Assembly (NCBI RefSeq): GCF_007003975.1
Contig: NZ_VFTC01000013.1
Span: 1 to 64,000 of the forward strand
Source of the DNA: Mesorhizobium sp. WSM4306
GTDB taxonomy: Bacteria > Pseudomonadota > Alphaproteobacteria > Rhizobiales > Rhizobiaceae
DNA: 64,000 nucleotides
Reading direction: 5' to 3'
Below are positions 27,413 through 37,044 of this stretch, piece by piece. Numbering within the stretch: the first letter of the stretch is position 1; the number at the start of each line of letters is the position of its first letter. The notes below the pieces were generated by a model, which searched no databases, had not been told where the DNA came from, and saw only the letters and a list, made by a program, of their open reading frames with translations. A program made the position numbers and the translations under genes.

Positions 27413-28318
27413 TCAGGCGATCTTCTGCTGGTCGCGGCTGGGACCGATCAGCACGAGAGCTGCGACCAGGAACAGATACATCCAGCCATCGCGCCATTCG
27501 ATCGGGAAATAGCCGGCCCATAACGACTCCGCCATGCCGAAGGCGGCCGCACCGAGCGCAGCCCGCGGCGGTGAGAGATAGCCGCCCACTGCCGTGACAA
27601 ACAGGATTTTGAGCCCATAGACGAGGCCGGAGCCGAAGCTGACATTGCCGTAGTAAAGGCCGGCCATGACGCCGGCCAGCGCGGCGCAGAAACCGCTGAA
27701 CAGCACCGCATGCCGGAACACCCTGCGCACATCCACACCGCACAAGGCTGCAGCGCGGGGATCGTCGGAGACGGCGCGCCAGCGGCGACCGAAACCCGAG
27801 CGGGCAAACGCCCATGCAGCGAGCATGATTGCCGCCAGAACAATCGCGCAGTCGATGAGCTGGATGAGAGTCAGCGTCGCCTTGAAGCTGGCGTCCTGAG
27901 CAAAAACAATGGGTTGCGCCAGCATTGGCGGCAGCCACCAGTCATGCGTATCGGCGGCAATGCGGCTTGCTTCCGACAGCACCAGCAGGATGCCGAGGGT
28001 CGTCACCACGATCGCATTGGGCGTTCGGTCGGCAAGCGGTTCGAAGACACTGCGCGACAGCACATGGCTGATCAGCGCGGCATAGAGGAAAGCGGTGACG
28101 ACGCCGAGCACCACCGCCGCCAGCAAGGTCAGCCACAGCACCTGATAGCCGAAGGCCACGGTCAGGATCATCGTCTGGCCGCAAAAGGCGAACAGCGCGC
28201 CATAGGCGAGATTGGTCCGGTGCAGGATGCCGTTGGTCAGCACGTAGCCAAAGGCGAGCAGCGCATAGAGCGCGCCTGAATGCAGCCCGTTCAGCACCTG
28301 CTGGAAGAAATAGAGCAT
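27413..28318 (-). CDS. LivH-type branched-chain ABC permease, orphan
   Basis: The 301-residue product has eight or so hydrophobic helices and LivH landmarks (LNGLHSGALYALLAFGYVLTNG, ADRTPNAIVVTTLGI, SDDPRAAALCGVDV with the coupling EAA-like loop). Such permeases normally work with LivM, two ATPases and a binding protein, none of which is in the window. It diverges from a CGNR regulator gene over 93 bp. Either the partner genes are elsewhere in the genome or this is a remnant of a larger cluster. The gene is full-length by family standards. Confidence 0.85.
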   Translation of the reverse strand: MLYFFQQVLNGLHSGALYALLAFGYVLTNGILHRTNLAYGALFAFCGQTMILTVAFGYQVLWLTLLAAVVLGVVTAFLYAALISHVLSRSVFEPLADRTPNAIVVTTLGILLVLSEASRIAADTHDWWLPPMLAQPIVFAQDASFKATLTLIQLIDCAIVLAAIMLAAWAFARSGFGRRWRAVSDDPRAAALCGVDVRRVFRHAVLFSGFCAALAGVMAGLYYGNVSFGSGLVYGLKILFVTAVGGYLSPPRAALGAAAFGMAESLWAGYFPIEWRDGWMYLFLVAALVLIGPSRDQQKIA

Positions 28319-28411
28319 AGACAGCCTTCCGGGCGGCGGAGGCCGCCCGGGCCAAGGTTTGCATCGTGGAATCTAACTTGTCAAACGCGATTTATCGGTT
28401 AGATTTCTGAT

Positions 28412-29020
28412 ATGACTGTATCCTGGACCCCGCATCGCTTCACCGGCGGCATGCTTGCGCTCGACACGGCCAACACCGTGGTGCTGCGCAACGATCCCGA
28501 AAAAACCTTCGACCGGTTTGCCGATCCGGCCGAGATCGCGCGCTTTGCCGAGGCCGCCAGCGGCTTTCGCGGCGCCGAGCTTGGCGGCAGGCGGCTGGAG
28601 GCTGCCTCACCGAACAGGATCGCGCCGGTGGTGCTGTCGATCCGTGAGACGACCGACCGCCTGTTTCGCGGCGCGGTGTCGAAAGGTGTACTTGCCGCCG
28701 GCGACCTCGCCCCTTTTCTCAAGGCCTGCGCCAGCGGACTCGATCAGAGCCCGGCCGAGATCGGTGGCCCGGGCAAGCCGTTCGGCGATCCGGCGACACC
28801 GATCGCCTTTGAGGCGGCCCTGGCGGTTTCAGCCTTGTCGCTGCTGCGCGACAATATGGTTGCCAGGCTCAGGATCTGTCCCAATTGCAGCTGGCTGTTC
28901 GTCGACAGAAGCCGCAATTCCAGCCGCCTCTGGTGCGATATGGCGGTGTGCGGCAACCGCCAGAAAGCAAGCCGTCACTATCGCCGCCGCACGGCGGCTC
29001 AAGAGGTCAACAATGCCTAG
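28412..29020 (+). CDS. ABATE/CGNR zinc-finger transcriptional regulator
   Basis: The 202-residue product has an N-terminal ABATE-like domain (GGMLALDTANTVVLRNDPEKT) and a C-terminal CGNR zinc finger: CPNCSWLF, followed by RLWCDMAVCGNRQKA with the name-giving CGNR. The family is thought to bind DNA and sense stress or metabolites. It lies divergent to the orphan LivH permease, making it the likely local regulator. A lipoprotein gene begins inside its last codons (ATG 29013), so that gene is probably co-expressed. Confidence 0.87.
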   Translation: MTVSWTPHRFTGGMLALDTANTVVLRNDPEKTFDRFADPAEIARFAEAASGFRGAELGGRRLEAASPNRIAPVVLSIRETTDRLFRGAVSKGVLAAGDLAPFLKACASGLDQSPAEIGGPGKPFGDPATPIAFEAALAVSALSLLRDNMVARLRICPNCSWLFVDRSRNSSRLWCDMAVCGNRQKASRHYRRRTAAQEVNNA

Positions 29021-29543
29021 GGTTTTTTTTCGTTCGATCCTTGTCGGCGCAGCACTCACTGCCGCCGCTGTGCTCGGCGCCTGCCGCGACACCGGCGGCG
29101 ATGGCAAGCTGTTCGAAGTTTCCGGCAAGGTCGTCGTCTTCAACTACCGTCTCGCCCGGGCGACCTATATCGTGACGCTGCGGCCCCTGCAGCCGATGGG
29201 CGAGGGCCAGGTTGCGGTCGCCAGCTTCCAGAACCCCGCCGGCGGCCCTCCCCTGGTGGTCGAGCAGAAGGTCTGGCCGAAGCTCGACAAAGTCAGCCTG
29301 GAGAGCCCGGCGCTGACCTGCATCGTCAAGGACAAGCCTTATGCGATCTCCATCAGCATCAGGGGTCCTGACGGCACATTCCTGCAGAAGATCGACACCA
29401 CGCTGATCTCGACGGAGGACCAGTCGATCCTGCCCGACCGGCCGCTGGTGGTCGATCAGCTCTATACGGCCAATCCCGACCTTGCCGGCCACCCTGACGG
29501 CAAGCTGCCGGGCGAGCCCAAGCCGGATTGCTCGAAAGGCTGA
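29013..29543 (+). CDS. Putative lipoprotein of unknown function
   Basis: The 176-residue product has a lipoprotein signal (ILVGAALTAAAVLGAC, lipobox LGAC with the Cys as acylation site) followed by DTGGDG, a typical hydrophilic start. The mature domain is beta-rich by eye, with a VSGKVVVFNYRLARATYIVT block that vaguely recalls YbaY-like glycoprotein/lipoprotein beta domains. It overlaps the CGNR gene by eight bases in another frame. No family can be named with confidence. The location is presumably the periplasmic face of a membrane. Confidence 0.7.
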   Translation: MPRVFFRSILVGAALTAAAVLGACRDTGGDGKLFEVSGKVVVFNYRLARATYIVTLRPLQPMGEGQVAVASFQNPAGGPPLVVEQKVWPKLDKVSLESPALTCIVKDKPYAISISIRGPDGTFLQKIDTTLISTEDQSILPDRPLVVDQLYTANPDLAGHPDGKLPGEPKPDCSKG

Positions 29544-29761
29544 CGCGTTTTGCCCGACGCGACTGAGTAGAAATTTTCGGTCGCCGGACAACCGCTGCGG
29601 ATCGGTTTCGTGCTGAAACGCAATCCCGGCGGATCGTTCGTTGCGCCTTGCCTGGCACTTTCGATTTCGTTTGACCTGCCTTGCAAGCGGAGAAAGACTG
29701 CGCCATCTCACTCCTACGTTGGCTGCCTGCCCCCGCGCAGCCTCCGCAGAGGAAATGCCTG

Positions 29762-32700
29762 ATGACGCTGCACGACGTCGCGCTCGACGACAAGTTCGAT
29801 CTTGGCAAGGAGCGCATCTTCCTGTCGGGCGCGCAGGCGGTCATCCGCATGCTGTTGATGCAGCGCGAGCGCGACCGCCGCGCAGGCCTCAACACGGCTG
29901 GCTTCGTTTCCGGCTACCGCGGCTCGCCGCTCGGCGGCCTGGACATGCAGCTCTGGCGGGCGAAAAAGCAGCTGGCGCAGGCCGATATCGTCTTCCAGCC
30001 CGGCCTCAACGAGGAGCTTGCCGCCACCGCCTGCTGGGGCTCGCAGCAAACGGAATTGCTGGGCGAAGGCACGCATGACGGGGTGTTTTCGGTCTGGTAC
30101 GGCAAGGGACCGGGCGTTGACCGGTCAGGCGACGTTTTCCGCCACGCCAACCTCGCGGGATCGTCGAAGCATGGCGGGGTGCTTGCGCTGATGGGCGACG
30201 ACCACATGGCCGAATCCTCGACCAATGCGCACGCCACCGAATTCCTGTTCGTCGACACTATGGTGCCGATCCTCAACCCGGCCGGTGTCCAGGAGATCAT
30301 CGACTACGGTCTCTACGGCTTTGCCATGTCGCGTTTTGCCGGCACATGGGCGGCGATCAAATGCGTCAAGGACAACATCGAATCGACGTCCTCCGTCGAT
30401 GCCGCGCTCGAACGGCTGAACATCGTCGTACCGGAGTTCGACATGCCGCCCGGCGGGCTCAACATCCGCCATGAGATCGACATGCTCGGCCAGGAGGAGC
30501 GGCTGCATGAGCACAAGCGTGCCGCCGCGTCCGCCTTCATCCACGCCAACGGACTGAACCGCATCGTCTATTCCGGCGGCCGCAGCCCGAAGCTCGGCAT
30601 CATCACGCTGGGCAAGAGCTATCTCGACGTCCGCCAGGCGCTGGAAGACATCGGCGTCGACGAGGCAGCCGCCAACCGCATCGGCATCCGCCTGTTCAAA
30701 GTCGGCTGTCCGTGGCCGCTCGACCTGCAGCATATCTCCGAATTCGCCCGCGGCCTCGACACCATCGTCGTCGTCGAGGAGAAGCGCTCGCTGATCGAGG
30801 TGCAGCTGCGCGAAAACCTCTATGGCACCGCCACCCAGCCGGCCATCGTCGGCAAGAAGGACGAGCGCGGCGACTGGCTGTTCCCGGCCAAGGGCGCGCT
30901 CGACCCCAACGAGATCGCCATTGCGCTGGGCGAGCGGATTCTGCGCACCATCGGTCCCTCGGAAGAGATCGCCGCGAAGGTGGCGAAGCTGCGCCAGTTC
31001 CAGGCGATGCTCGCCGACACCAGCGATATCGGTTCGCGCACGCCGTTCTTCTGCTCCGGCTGCCCGCACAATTCCTCGACCAAGGTGCCCGACGGCTCGA
31101 TTGCCGCCGCGGGCATCGGTTGCCATTTCATGGCGCTGTGGATGGATCGCAACACGGTCGGCTTCACCGCCATGGGCGGCGAAGGCGCGCAATGGGTGGG
31201 CCAGGCGCCGTTCTCCAAGCGCGACCACATCTTCCAGAATCTCGGCGACGGCACCTACAACCACTCCGGCACGCTGGCGATCCGCTTCGCGCTGTCGACC
31301 GACGCCAACATCACCTACAAGATCCTCTACAACGACGCCGTCGCCATGACCGGCGGCCAGCCGCATGAAGGTGGCCTGACGGTGGACATGATCGCCAGGC
31401 AAGTGCGCGCCGAAGGTGTCGAGCGCATCGCCATCGTCACCGACGAACCGGACAAATATGCAGGCAAAGCCGAATTCCCGGCCAATGCCACCATCCATCA
31501 TCGCGACGACCTCGATCTCGTCCAGCGCCAGCTGCGCGACGTCAAAGGCGTTTCGGTGCTGCTCTACGACCAGACCTGTGCGGCCGAAAAACGCCGCCGC
31601 CGCAAGCGTGGCACCTTTCCGGATCCGGACAAGCGGGTGTTCATCAACGAGCTGGTCTGCGAGGGCTGCGGCGATTGCGGCGTGCAGTCGAACTGCGTCT
31701 CGATCCAGCCGGTCGAGACCGAGTTCGGCCGCAAGCGCAGAATAGACCAGTCGAGCTGCAACAAGGATTTCTCCTGCGTCAACGGCTTCTGCCCGTCCTT
31801 CGTCACCGTCCACGGCGCCAAGATCCGCAAGGCGGAAGGCATTGCCGGGCGGACCGATCCGCTCGATGGCGTGCCGGTCCCGGCTGAATTCCCGCTCGGC
31901 AGCGAGGGCTGGGCGGCGATCATCGACGGCGTCGGCGGCACCGGCGTCGTCACCATCGGCGCGGTACTCGGCATGGCCGCCCATCTCGAGGACAAGGGCT
32001 GCGGCATGATCGACATGGCCGGCCTCGCCCAGAAGGGCGGTTCGGTGTTCACCCATGTCCGCATCGCCCGCACCCCGGACGATATCCATGCCATCCGCGT
32101 TTCGGCAGGCAAGGCCGACCTGGTGCTGGGCTGCGACCTCGTCGTGTCCGGCGCCAAGAAGGTGCTGGGTGCCGTGCGCGAAGGCCATACCATCTTCCTC
32201 GCCAACACCGCCGAGATCATGCCCGGCGAATTCGCCCGCTCGGCGGATTTCTCGCTGCCGATCGAGCGGCTGAAGAAGGCGATCCGCGCTGCCGCCGGCG
32301 ACGGCAAGGCGCATTTCTTCGACGCGACGCGCACCGCCACGCAATTGTTCGGCAATTCGCTCGGCGCCAACATGTTCATGCTCGGCTTCGCTTTTCAGCA
32401 TGGCGGGTTGCCGCTGTCGGCCGAAGCCGTTGAAAAGGCTATCGAATTGAACGGCGAAGCGGTGGCGATGAATATCGCCGCATTCCGCTGGGGCCGGCGC
32501 GCCGCGCATCAGCCGGAGTTCGTGCGCGGCCTCATTGCCCAGCCCGGCAAGGCCGCGCCGATCGCCGAGACGCTGGACGATGTGATCACTCGCCGTGTCG
32601 CGTTCCTCACCGCCTATCAGAACGCCGCCTATGGCCGGCGCTATGCCGAAAAGCTGGCGGTTTTGCGTGCCGCCGAGGCAAAGGCCGTGCCCGGCTCGAC

Positions 32701-33232
32701 CGCGGTGACCGAAGCGGCGGCCAAAAACCTGTTCAAGCTGATGGCGATCAAGGACGAATATGAGGTGGCACGGCTCTACACGGACGGCTCCTTCGCAACG
32801 GAACTGTCAAAGCAGTTCCAGAGCTACGAAAAACTCGAATTTCATCTGGCGCCACCCATCATGGGCAGGCGCGGCAATGACGGCAAGCCGAGGAAATCGA
32901 ACTTCGGCCCGTGGATGATGAAGGGTTTTCGCCTGCTGGCGGCGCTGAAGGGCCTGCGCGGCACGGCTTTCGATGTGTTCGGCTACAGCGCCGAGCGACG
33001 CATGGAGCGACAGCTTCTGGCCCACTATGAGGCCGACCTCGAGCTTGTCGCGGCGGCACTTGCACCGGGCAGGATCGAGGCCGCCGTGGCGCTGGCCTCG
33101 GTGCCGGCGCTCATTCGCGGCTACGGCCATGTCAGGCAGGCCAACGCCGAAAAGGCCGATGGCGAGCGCAAAAGGCTTGTCGAGCGGCTGGCCAATACGC
33201 CGGCGCGGCCTGAACTTCAGGCCGCGGAGTGA
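29762..33232 (+). CDS. Fused indolepyruvate:ferredoxin oxidoreductase (IorAB-type)
   Basis: The 1156-residue product joins, in order, a 2-oxoacid oxidoreductase alpha-like domain (SGYRGSPLGGLD, DDHMAESST), a TPP-binding beta-like domain (CSGCPHNSSTKVPDGS, MGGEGAQWVGQAPF), a Cys-rich Fe-S stretch around residues 632-680 (CEGCGDCGVQSNC, CNKDFSCVNGFC) and a gamma-like domain (GVGGTGVVTIGAVLGMA), then a C-terminal extension. It oxidatively decarboxylates aryl pyruvates from aromatic amino acids to acyl-CoA, reducing ferredoxin. ATG 29762 is preferred to 29681, as the earlier residues are Pro/Arg-rich and not conserved. This long fused form is common in aerobic proteobacteria. Confidence 0.93.
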   Translation: MTLHDVALDDKFDLGKERIFLSGAQAVIRMLLMQRERDRRAGLNTAGFVSGYRGSPLGGLDMQLWRAKKQLAQADIVFQPGLNEELAATACWGSQQTELLGEGTHDGVFSVWYGKGPGVDRSGDVFRHANLAGSSKHGGVLALMGDDHMAESSTNAHATEFLFVDTMVPILNPAGVQEIIDYGLYGFAMSRFAGTWAAIKCVKDNIESTSSVDAALERLNIVVPEFDMPPGGLNIRHEIDMLGQEERLHEHKRAAASAFIHANGLNRIVYSGGRSPKLGIITLGKSYLDVRQALEDIGVDEAAANRIGIRLFKVGCPWPLDLQHISEFARGLDTIVVVEEKRSLIEVQLRENLYGTATQPAIVGKKDERGDWLFPAKGALDPNEIAIALGERILRTIGPSEEIAAKVAKLRQFQAMLADTSDIGSRTPFFCSGCPHNSSTKVPDGSIAAAGIGCHFMALWMDRNTVGFTAMGGEGAQWVGQAPFSKRDHIFQNLGDGTYNHSGTLAIRFALSTDANITYKILYNDAVAMTGGQPHEGGLTVDMIARQVRAEGVERIAIVTDEPDKYAGKAEFPANATIHHRDDLDLVQRQLRDVKGVSVLLYDQTCAAEKRRRRKRGTFPDPDKRVFINELVCEGCGDCGVQSNCVSIQPVETEFGRKRRIDQSSCNKDFSCVNGFCPSFVTVHGAKIRKAEGIAGRTDPLDGVPVPAEFPLGSEGWAAIIDGVGGTGVVTIGAVLGMAAHLEDKGCGMIDMAGLAQKGGSVFTHVRIARTPDDIHAIRVSAGKADLVLGCDLVVSGAKKVLGAVREGHTIFLANTAEIMPGEFARSADFSLPIERLKKAIRAAAGDGKAHFFDATRTATQLFGNSLGANMFMLGFAFQHGGLPLSAEAVEKAIELNGEAVAMNIAAFRWGRRAAHQPEFVRGLIAQPGKAAPIAETLDDVITRRVAFLTAYQNAAYGRRYAEKLAVLRAAEAKAVPGSTAVTEAAAKNLFKLMAIKDEYEVARLYTDGSFATELSKQFQSYEKLEFHLAPPIMGRRGNDGKPRKSNFGPWMMKGFRLLAALKGLRGTAFDVFGYSAERRMERQLLAHYEADLELVAAALAPGRIEAAVALASVPALIRGYGHVRQANAEKADGERKRLVERLANTPARPELQAAE

Positions 33233-33373
33233 TCGACACGCCTTGTTTACCTGAAGCTTGATTTCCCAATCTGTACTGCATTTGCCTGCCCTCGGCAAAC
33301 GGGCCAAAGCCCCTGTTCTAAGCCTTTCTTAAGGCGGGTGTGGCATGACAAGGCTTAGCGTTGGGCCAACGGT

Positions 33374-35689
33374 ATGGACAGAGCAAAGACCGAAGACATC
33401 CCGGCGGATGTTTATATCCAGTTTGTGCGGGCGTTGTCCGACAACGCCTACATGCTGGTGGTCGGCGGCGTATGCTACTGCATCCTCGGATTGACGATCT
33501 ACCTGCGGACGCACGATCCGCTGTATCTTGGCTTCGCCTTCCTGCTGTTGTCGATCAGCCTTTGGCGTTACTTCAGCATCCGCAGCTTCCACAGGGGAGG
33601 CAGCCCTATACCCACTGTCGAAAAGGCAGAGGCGTGGGAACGCGGTTACATTCTCAAAGGCAGTGCGCAGGGCCTCGCGTTGGGGTCGTTGTGTTTCGTG
33701 TCGATCTACCTGCGTCCCGATGCCTTCGCCGAACTGGCGTCTGTGTCGTTGGCATTGACCACCCTGCTCACGGTTGTCGGCCGAAGCTACGGATCCAGGC
33801 GCATGGTGCAGATTTTTTCCGTGACCCTCATCGGGCCAGCAGCACTTGCGCTCTTCCTGCGCATGGACGTCCCCGACTTCGTCCTCGGGCTGATGATCAT
33901 TCCGACGACCATCGTCACCATCAGCAGCGCCGACCATGTCCGCGACGTTCTGTTCTCGGCGGTCATCGGTCACAGGCAGGCGAAGGAGTTGGCGCAAAGG
34001 TTCGATCGGGCGCTAAATACGATGTCGCATGGCCTTGTCATGCTCGACTCGAACGGGAAGGTGGTCGTCGCCAACGCCGAGGCAGCACATTTGATGTCAT
34101 TGAAATCGCCGGGCACGCTACTGGGGCGGTCGATCCACGGCCTCTTGATGCGCGGCGTTGCTGGCGGCATGCTGGCCCCGAAGGACTGCCGCTACATCGA
34201 GGCGCAACTGACGCGCGCCCTGCGCGAAGGCCGCGACCGCAAGGTGCTGGTCTCGCTCGCCAACGGCCAGCATTACGAATTCTCCGCCCGTGAAGGCAGC
34301 CATGAACTGGGCGTCATCACCTTCGAGGACGTGACGGCCCGCGTCGAGGCGGAGGAAAAGATCCGCTTCATGGCGCGCTACGACAGTCTGACCGGCCTGC
34401 CGAACCGCGCCTATTTCCACGAACTTGTCCGTGAGGCCATGGCCTCCGGCGAGCAGGAGCGGCTCTGCGGTCTGGCGGTGCTCGATCTCGACGACTTCAA
34501 GAGCGTCAACGACACCCTCGGCCATCCTGTCGGCGACGGGTTGATCTACGCCGTGGCCGAGCGTCTCGCGGCGATTGCCGGACCGGGCATCACGGTCAGC
34601 CGCTTCGGCGGCGACGAGTTCATGATCTTCTTCGACCGTGTGGATGACGAGAGCCATCTCAGCACCCTCCTCGACCATGTATTCGCGGACCTGCAGGGTG
34701 AGGTGGACGTCGCCGGCCACGGCTTGCGCATCCAGGCCAGCGGCGGCGCGGTGCTGTCCAAGGTCAAGGACACCGACGTTGATGCCATGATCGTCAAGGC
34801 CGACCTTGCCCTCTACAAGGCCAAGGAGCTCGGCAAGAACAGCTGGAGGCTGTTCGAGGCGGCCATGGACGCCGCCTTCCGCAATCGCCAGCTGATGAAG
34901 GCCGATCTGCGCAACGCCGTGCAGGCCAGGGAATTGCGCGTCGTCTATCAGCCGATCGTGGCTGTAAACACCATGCGCATCGCCAGCTGCGAGGCACTCT
35001 GCCGTTGGGACCACCCCGATCTCGGCCCTATCTCACCCAGTGTCTTCATCCCCCTGGCCGAGGAGATGGGTATCGTTTCCGACATAAGCACTTTCGTACT
35101 GGAGGCCGCGTGCGCCGAATGCGCCAAATGGCCGGCCCAGACCAGCGTGTCGGTCAACCTTTCGGCCAAGGATTTCCGCACTCGCGATATCGTCGAGAAA
35201 GTCAGGGATGCCTTGGCCAAGTCGGGCCTTGCGGCGCACCGGCTCGAAATCGAGGTCACCGAGACCGCCCTGCTCGACGACAAGTCGCTGACGCGCGAGT
35301 CGATCGAGGAATTGAAGGCGCTCGGCGCGCGCATCGCGCTTGACGATTTCGGGACCGGCTACTCCAGTCTCAGCTATCTGCACAAGCTGCCGCTCGACAA
35401 GATCAAGATCGACCGCTCTTTCCTGGTCGATGTGAACCAGAACCGGCAGTCGCTCGACCTTCTGAAGGGCATCGTCGGCCTGTCCCGGACATTGGGCCTT
35501 TCGGTCACCATCGAAGGGGTCGAGACCTTCGAGCAGTTGAAGACGCTGGTCCATTTGGTCAAGCCAGACTTCGTGCAGGGCTTCCTGTTCGGCGCCGCGC
35601 TCAGCGCGTCGGGCATCGAGACGATGTCGAGCGTCACATGGCCGTTTGCCGCTGACCTGCATATCGCCGGCAAACGGACAGCCAGCTAA
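33374..35689 (+). CDS. Membrane GGDEF-EAL cyclic-di-GMP protein
   Basis: The 771-residue product has about six hydrophobic segments in residues 20-190, a PAS-like linker (RALNTMSHGLVMLDSNGKVVVANA), a GGDEF domain with intact GGDEF at residues 412-416 and an EAL domain with intact EAL (540-542) plus DDFGTGYSSL. Both motifs being complete, the protein could make and break cyclic-di-GMP, with membrane input setting the balance. It stands alone in transcription direction between the oxidoreductase and a tandem repeat. The signal sensed by the N-terminal region is unknown. Confidence 0.92.
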   Translation: MDRAKTEDIPADVYIQFVRALSDNAYMLVVGGVCYCILGLTIYLRTHDPLYLGFAFLLLSISLWRYFSIRSFHRGGSPIPTVEKAEAWERGYILKGSAQGLALGSLCFVSIYLRPDAFAELASVSLALTTLLTVVGRSYGSRRMVQIFSVTLIGPAALALFLRMDVPDFVLGLMIIPTTIVTISSADHVRDVLFSAVIGHRQAKELAQRFDRALNTMSHGLVMLDSNGKVVVANAEAAHLMSLKSPGTLLGRSIHGLLMRGVAGGMLAPKDCRYIEAQLTRALREGRDRKVLVSLANGQHYEFSAREGSHELGVITFEDVTARVEAEEKIRFMARYDSLTGLPNRAYFHELVREAMASGEQERLCGLAVLDLDDFKSVNDTLGHPVGDGLIYAVAERLAAIAGPGITVSRFGGDEFMIFFDRVDDESHLSTLLDHVFADLQGEVDVAGHGLRIQASGGAVLSKVKDTDVDAMIVKADLALYKAKELGKNSWRLFEAAMDAAFRNRQLMKADLRNAVQARELRVVYQPIVAVNTMRIASCEALCRWDHPDLGPISPSVFIPLAEEMGIVSDISTFVLEAACAECAKWPAQTSVSVNLSAKDFRTRDIVEKVRDALAKSGLAAHRLEIEVTETALLDDKSLTRESIEELKALGARIALDDFGTGYSSLSYLHKLPLDKIKIDRSFLVDVNQNRQSLDLLKGIVGLSRTLGLSVTIEGVETFEQLKTLVHLVKPDFVQGFLFGAALSASGIETMSSVTWPFAADLHIAGKRTAS

Positions 35690-35691
35690 AC

Positions 35692-35845
35692 GCAATTCCA
35701 GGAAAAGTGTGAAGCGGTTTTCCGTTTGGGATCGCGTCTGAGCAAAAGCAATTCCAGGAAAAGTGTGAAGCGGTTTTCCGTCCGGAATTGCGTCTGAGCA
35801 AAGCAATTCCAGCAAAAGTGTGAGCGGTTCTCCACCTGGAATTGC
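35692..35845. repeat. Three tandem copies of the GCAATTCC repeat
   Basis: Copies begin at 35692, 35748 and 35803 (period about 55-56 bp). Each starts GCAATTCCAG(G/C)AAAAGTGT, has an AGCGGTT(T/C)TCC centre, and copies two and three end with GGAATTGC, complementary to the start. Copies one and two are nearly identical; copy three is more diverged. Single related copies lie at 24731-24773 and 38051-38093. Confidence 0.85.
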
Positions 35846-36138
35846 ATTTAAAAACACAGAGCATTGTTCACTTGACGAAATGACAACCGCTCAGGCGTCG
35901 TCCAAACCCGCTAACGTCTTGGCGCTTTCAAGATCTGACTTCAGAATAATTTCGATGACCGCCGCCAGGCCGGATCAGGCAAACACCGGCTGCGCCATTT
36001 GCTTTTTCGTGTCCAAGATCGGTGAACGACCGCGGTCATTAAGGTTAACAAGCGGTAAATAAGCAATGTTGAATTTTCAGCTTGTGTCTCATTTCAACTC
36101 GAATAGCCTACTTCCAGGCGGAATTTCGAGGACTGGCA
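35846..36138. other. 293-bp lower-GC gap before the acyl synthase gene
   Basis: This stretch is visibly richer in A and T than its surroundings and holds no convincing ORF. It should contain the promoter of the acyl synthase gene. I see no lux-box-like 20-bp palindrome. GAGG lies 5-8 bases before the chosen ATG. Confidence 0.5.
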
Positions 36139-36903
36139 ATGGATACTGCGAGGAAGAGTGCGTCGGTTGAGGCCAGCGCGAGGATAGACTCGGCGCTCAA
36201 CCGATCTATGATGCAATTGCTGGATCATGTCGAATATCGTCTCATTACCGGGGGCGAAGATCTGGAGGCGATCTACCGACTCCGCTATAAGTCCTATCTG
36301 CGCTCAGGTATGTGCGGCCCGATCGCCAGCGGCATGTTCGAGGATCGCTGGGACGATCTGCCCAATTCCTATCGGTTCGGTGTCTACTGCTACGGCGAAT
36401 TGGTCAGTACAGTGCGCCTCCACTATATTTCCAGTGACCAGCCATACTCGCCTTCGATCGACGCTTATCCCGAAGTATTGCTTCCCCGGCTTGCCCGCGG
36501 GGAAACATTCATCGACGGAACCCGCTTCGCGACAGATCCCGACAGCGCGCCGGCGCCCGGAGTGCTGCCTTTCCTGACGCTCAGGATTTGCATGGCGGCC
36601 TACTGTTATTTTCGCCAGACCGCGATGTTTATCCCGATTAAGTTGGAGCATTCCGCTTTTTATTCCCGCTTCTTCAGAGCCACGCAGAGGACCGGGGGCA
36701 AGGTGTTTCCGGGCGTTCTCCCTCCGCTCGCATTGTTCGAAATTCCCGGCAATGAAGAGAATGTTCAACGGATACTCGACCGGTTGCCGTTCTTCAGATC
36801 GACAGCGACGGAGCAAAGGCTGATGTTTGGCAATCCGGCTATCAACCGGCTGACACCTTTGTCCATTATGCCAACAGCGAAATACTACCGCGACGCCGCC
36901 TGA
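36139..36903 (+). CDS. LuxI-superfamily N-acyl amino acid synthase-like protein (FeeM-type)
   Basis: The 254-residue product shows the GNAT-like signature of autoinducer and N-acyl amino acid synthases: YRLRYKSYL (Arg47/49), an acidic stretch FEDRWDD (residues 67-73), VSTVRLHY (Arg93) and FIDGTRFATDP, which parallels the E-x-SR block of LuxI proteins. It is longer than LuxI (about 200) and lacks a WPxxSxE start, which favours the FeeM-like long-chain N-acyl amino acid synthase group that uses acyl-ACP. No luxR gene is adjacent. ATG 36139 is chosen over 36082 for its GAGG site. Product and substrate are inference. Confidence 0.7.
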   Translation: MDTARKSASVEASARIDSALNRSMMQLLDHVEYRLITGGEDLEAIYRLRYKSYLRSGMCGPIASGMFEDRWDDLPNSYRFGVYCYGELVSTVRLHYISSDQPYSPSIDAYPEVLLPRLARGETFIDGTRFATDPDSAPAPGVLPFLTLRICMAAYCYFRQTAMFIPIKLEHSAFYSRFFRATQRTGGKVFPGVLPPLALFEIPGNEENVQRILDRLPFFRSTATEQRLMFGNPAINRLTPLSIMPTAKYYRDAA

Positions 36904-37044
36904 ACGGATGTTCATTCTCGCGCCATGGACCTTTCCGGTGGCTTCGTCGTTATCGCTCGTGGCGGCGGCGCCGCGTCCGTGGTGCTGCCGTAGCCCTGCC
37001 TGAAAGGCGGTTCCTGCGAATTGTTCACGTGAAAGGATGCCGAC

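Noticed and set aside
30125..32509. Open 794-residue minus-strand frame
   Set aside because: It lies wholly opposite the indolepyruvate oxidoreductase gene, has no family features, and arises from codon bias in GC-rich DNA.
35692..35845. CRISPR array
   Set aside because: The three repeat units are nearly contiguous and contain no unique spacers; no cas genes are present.
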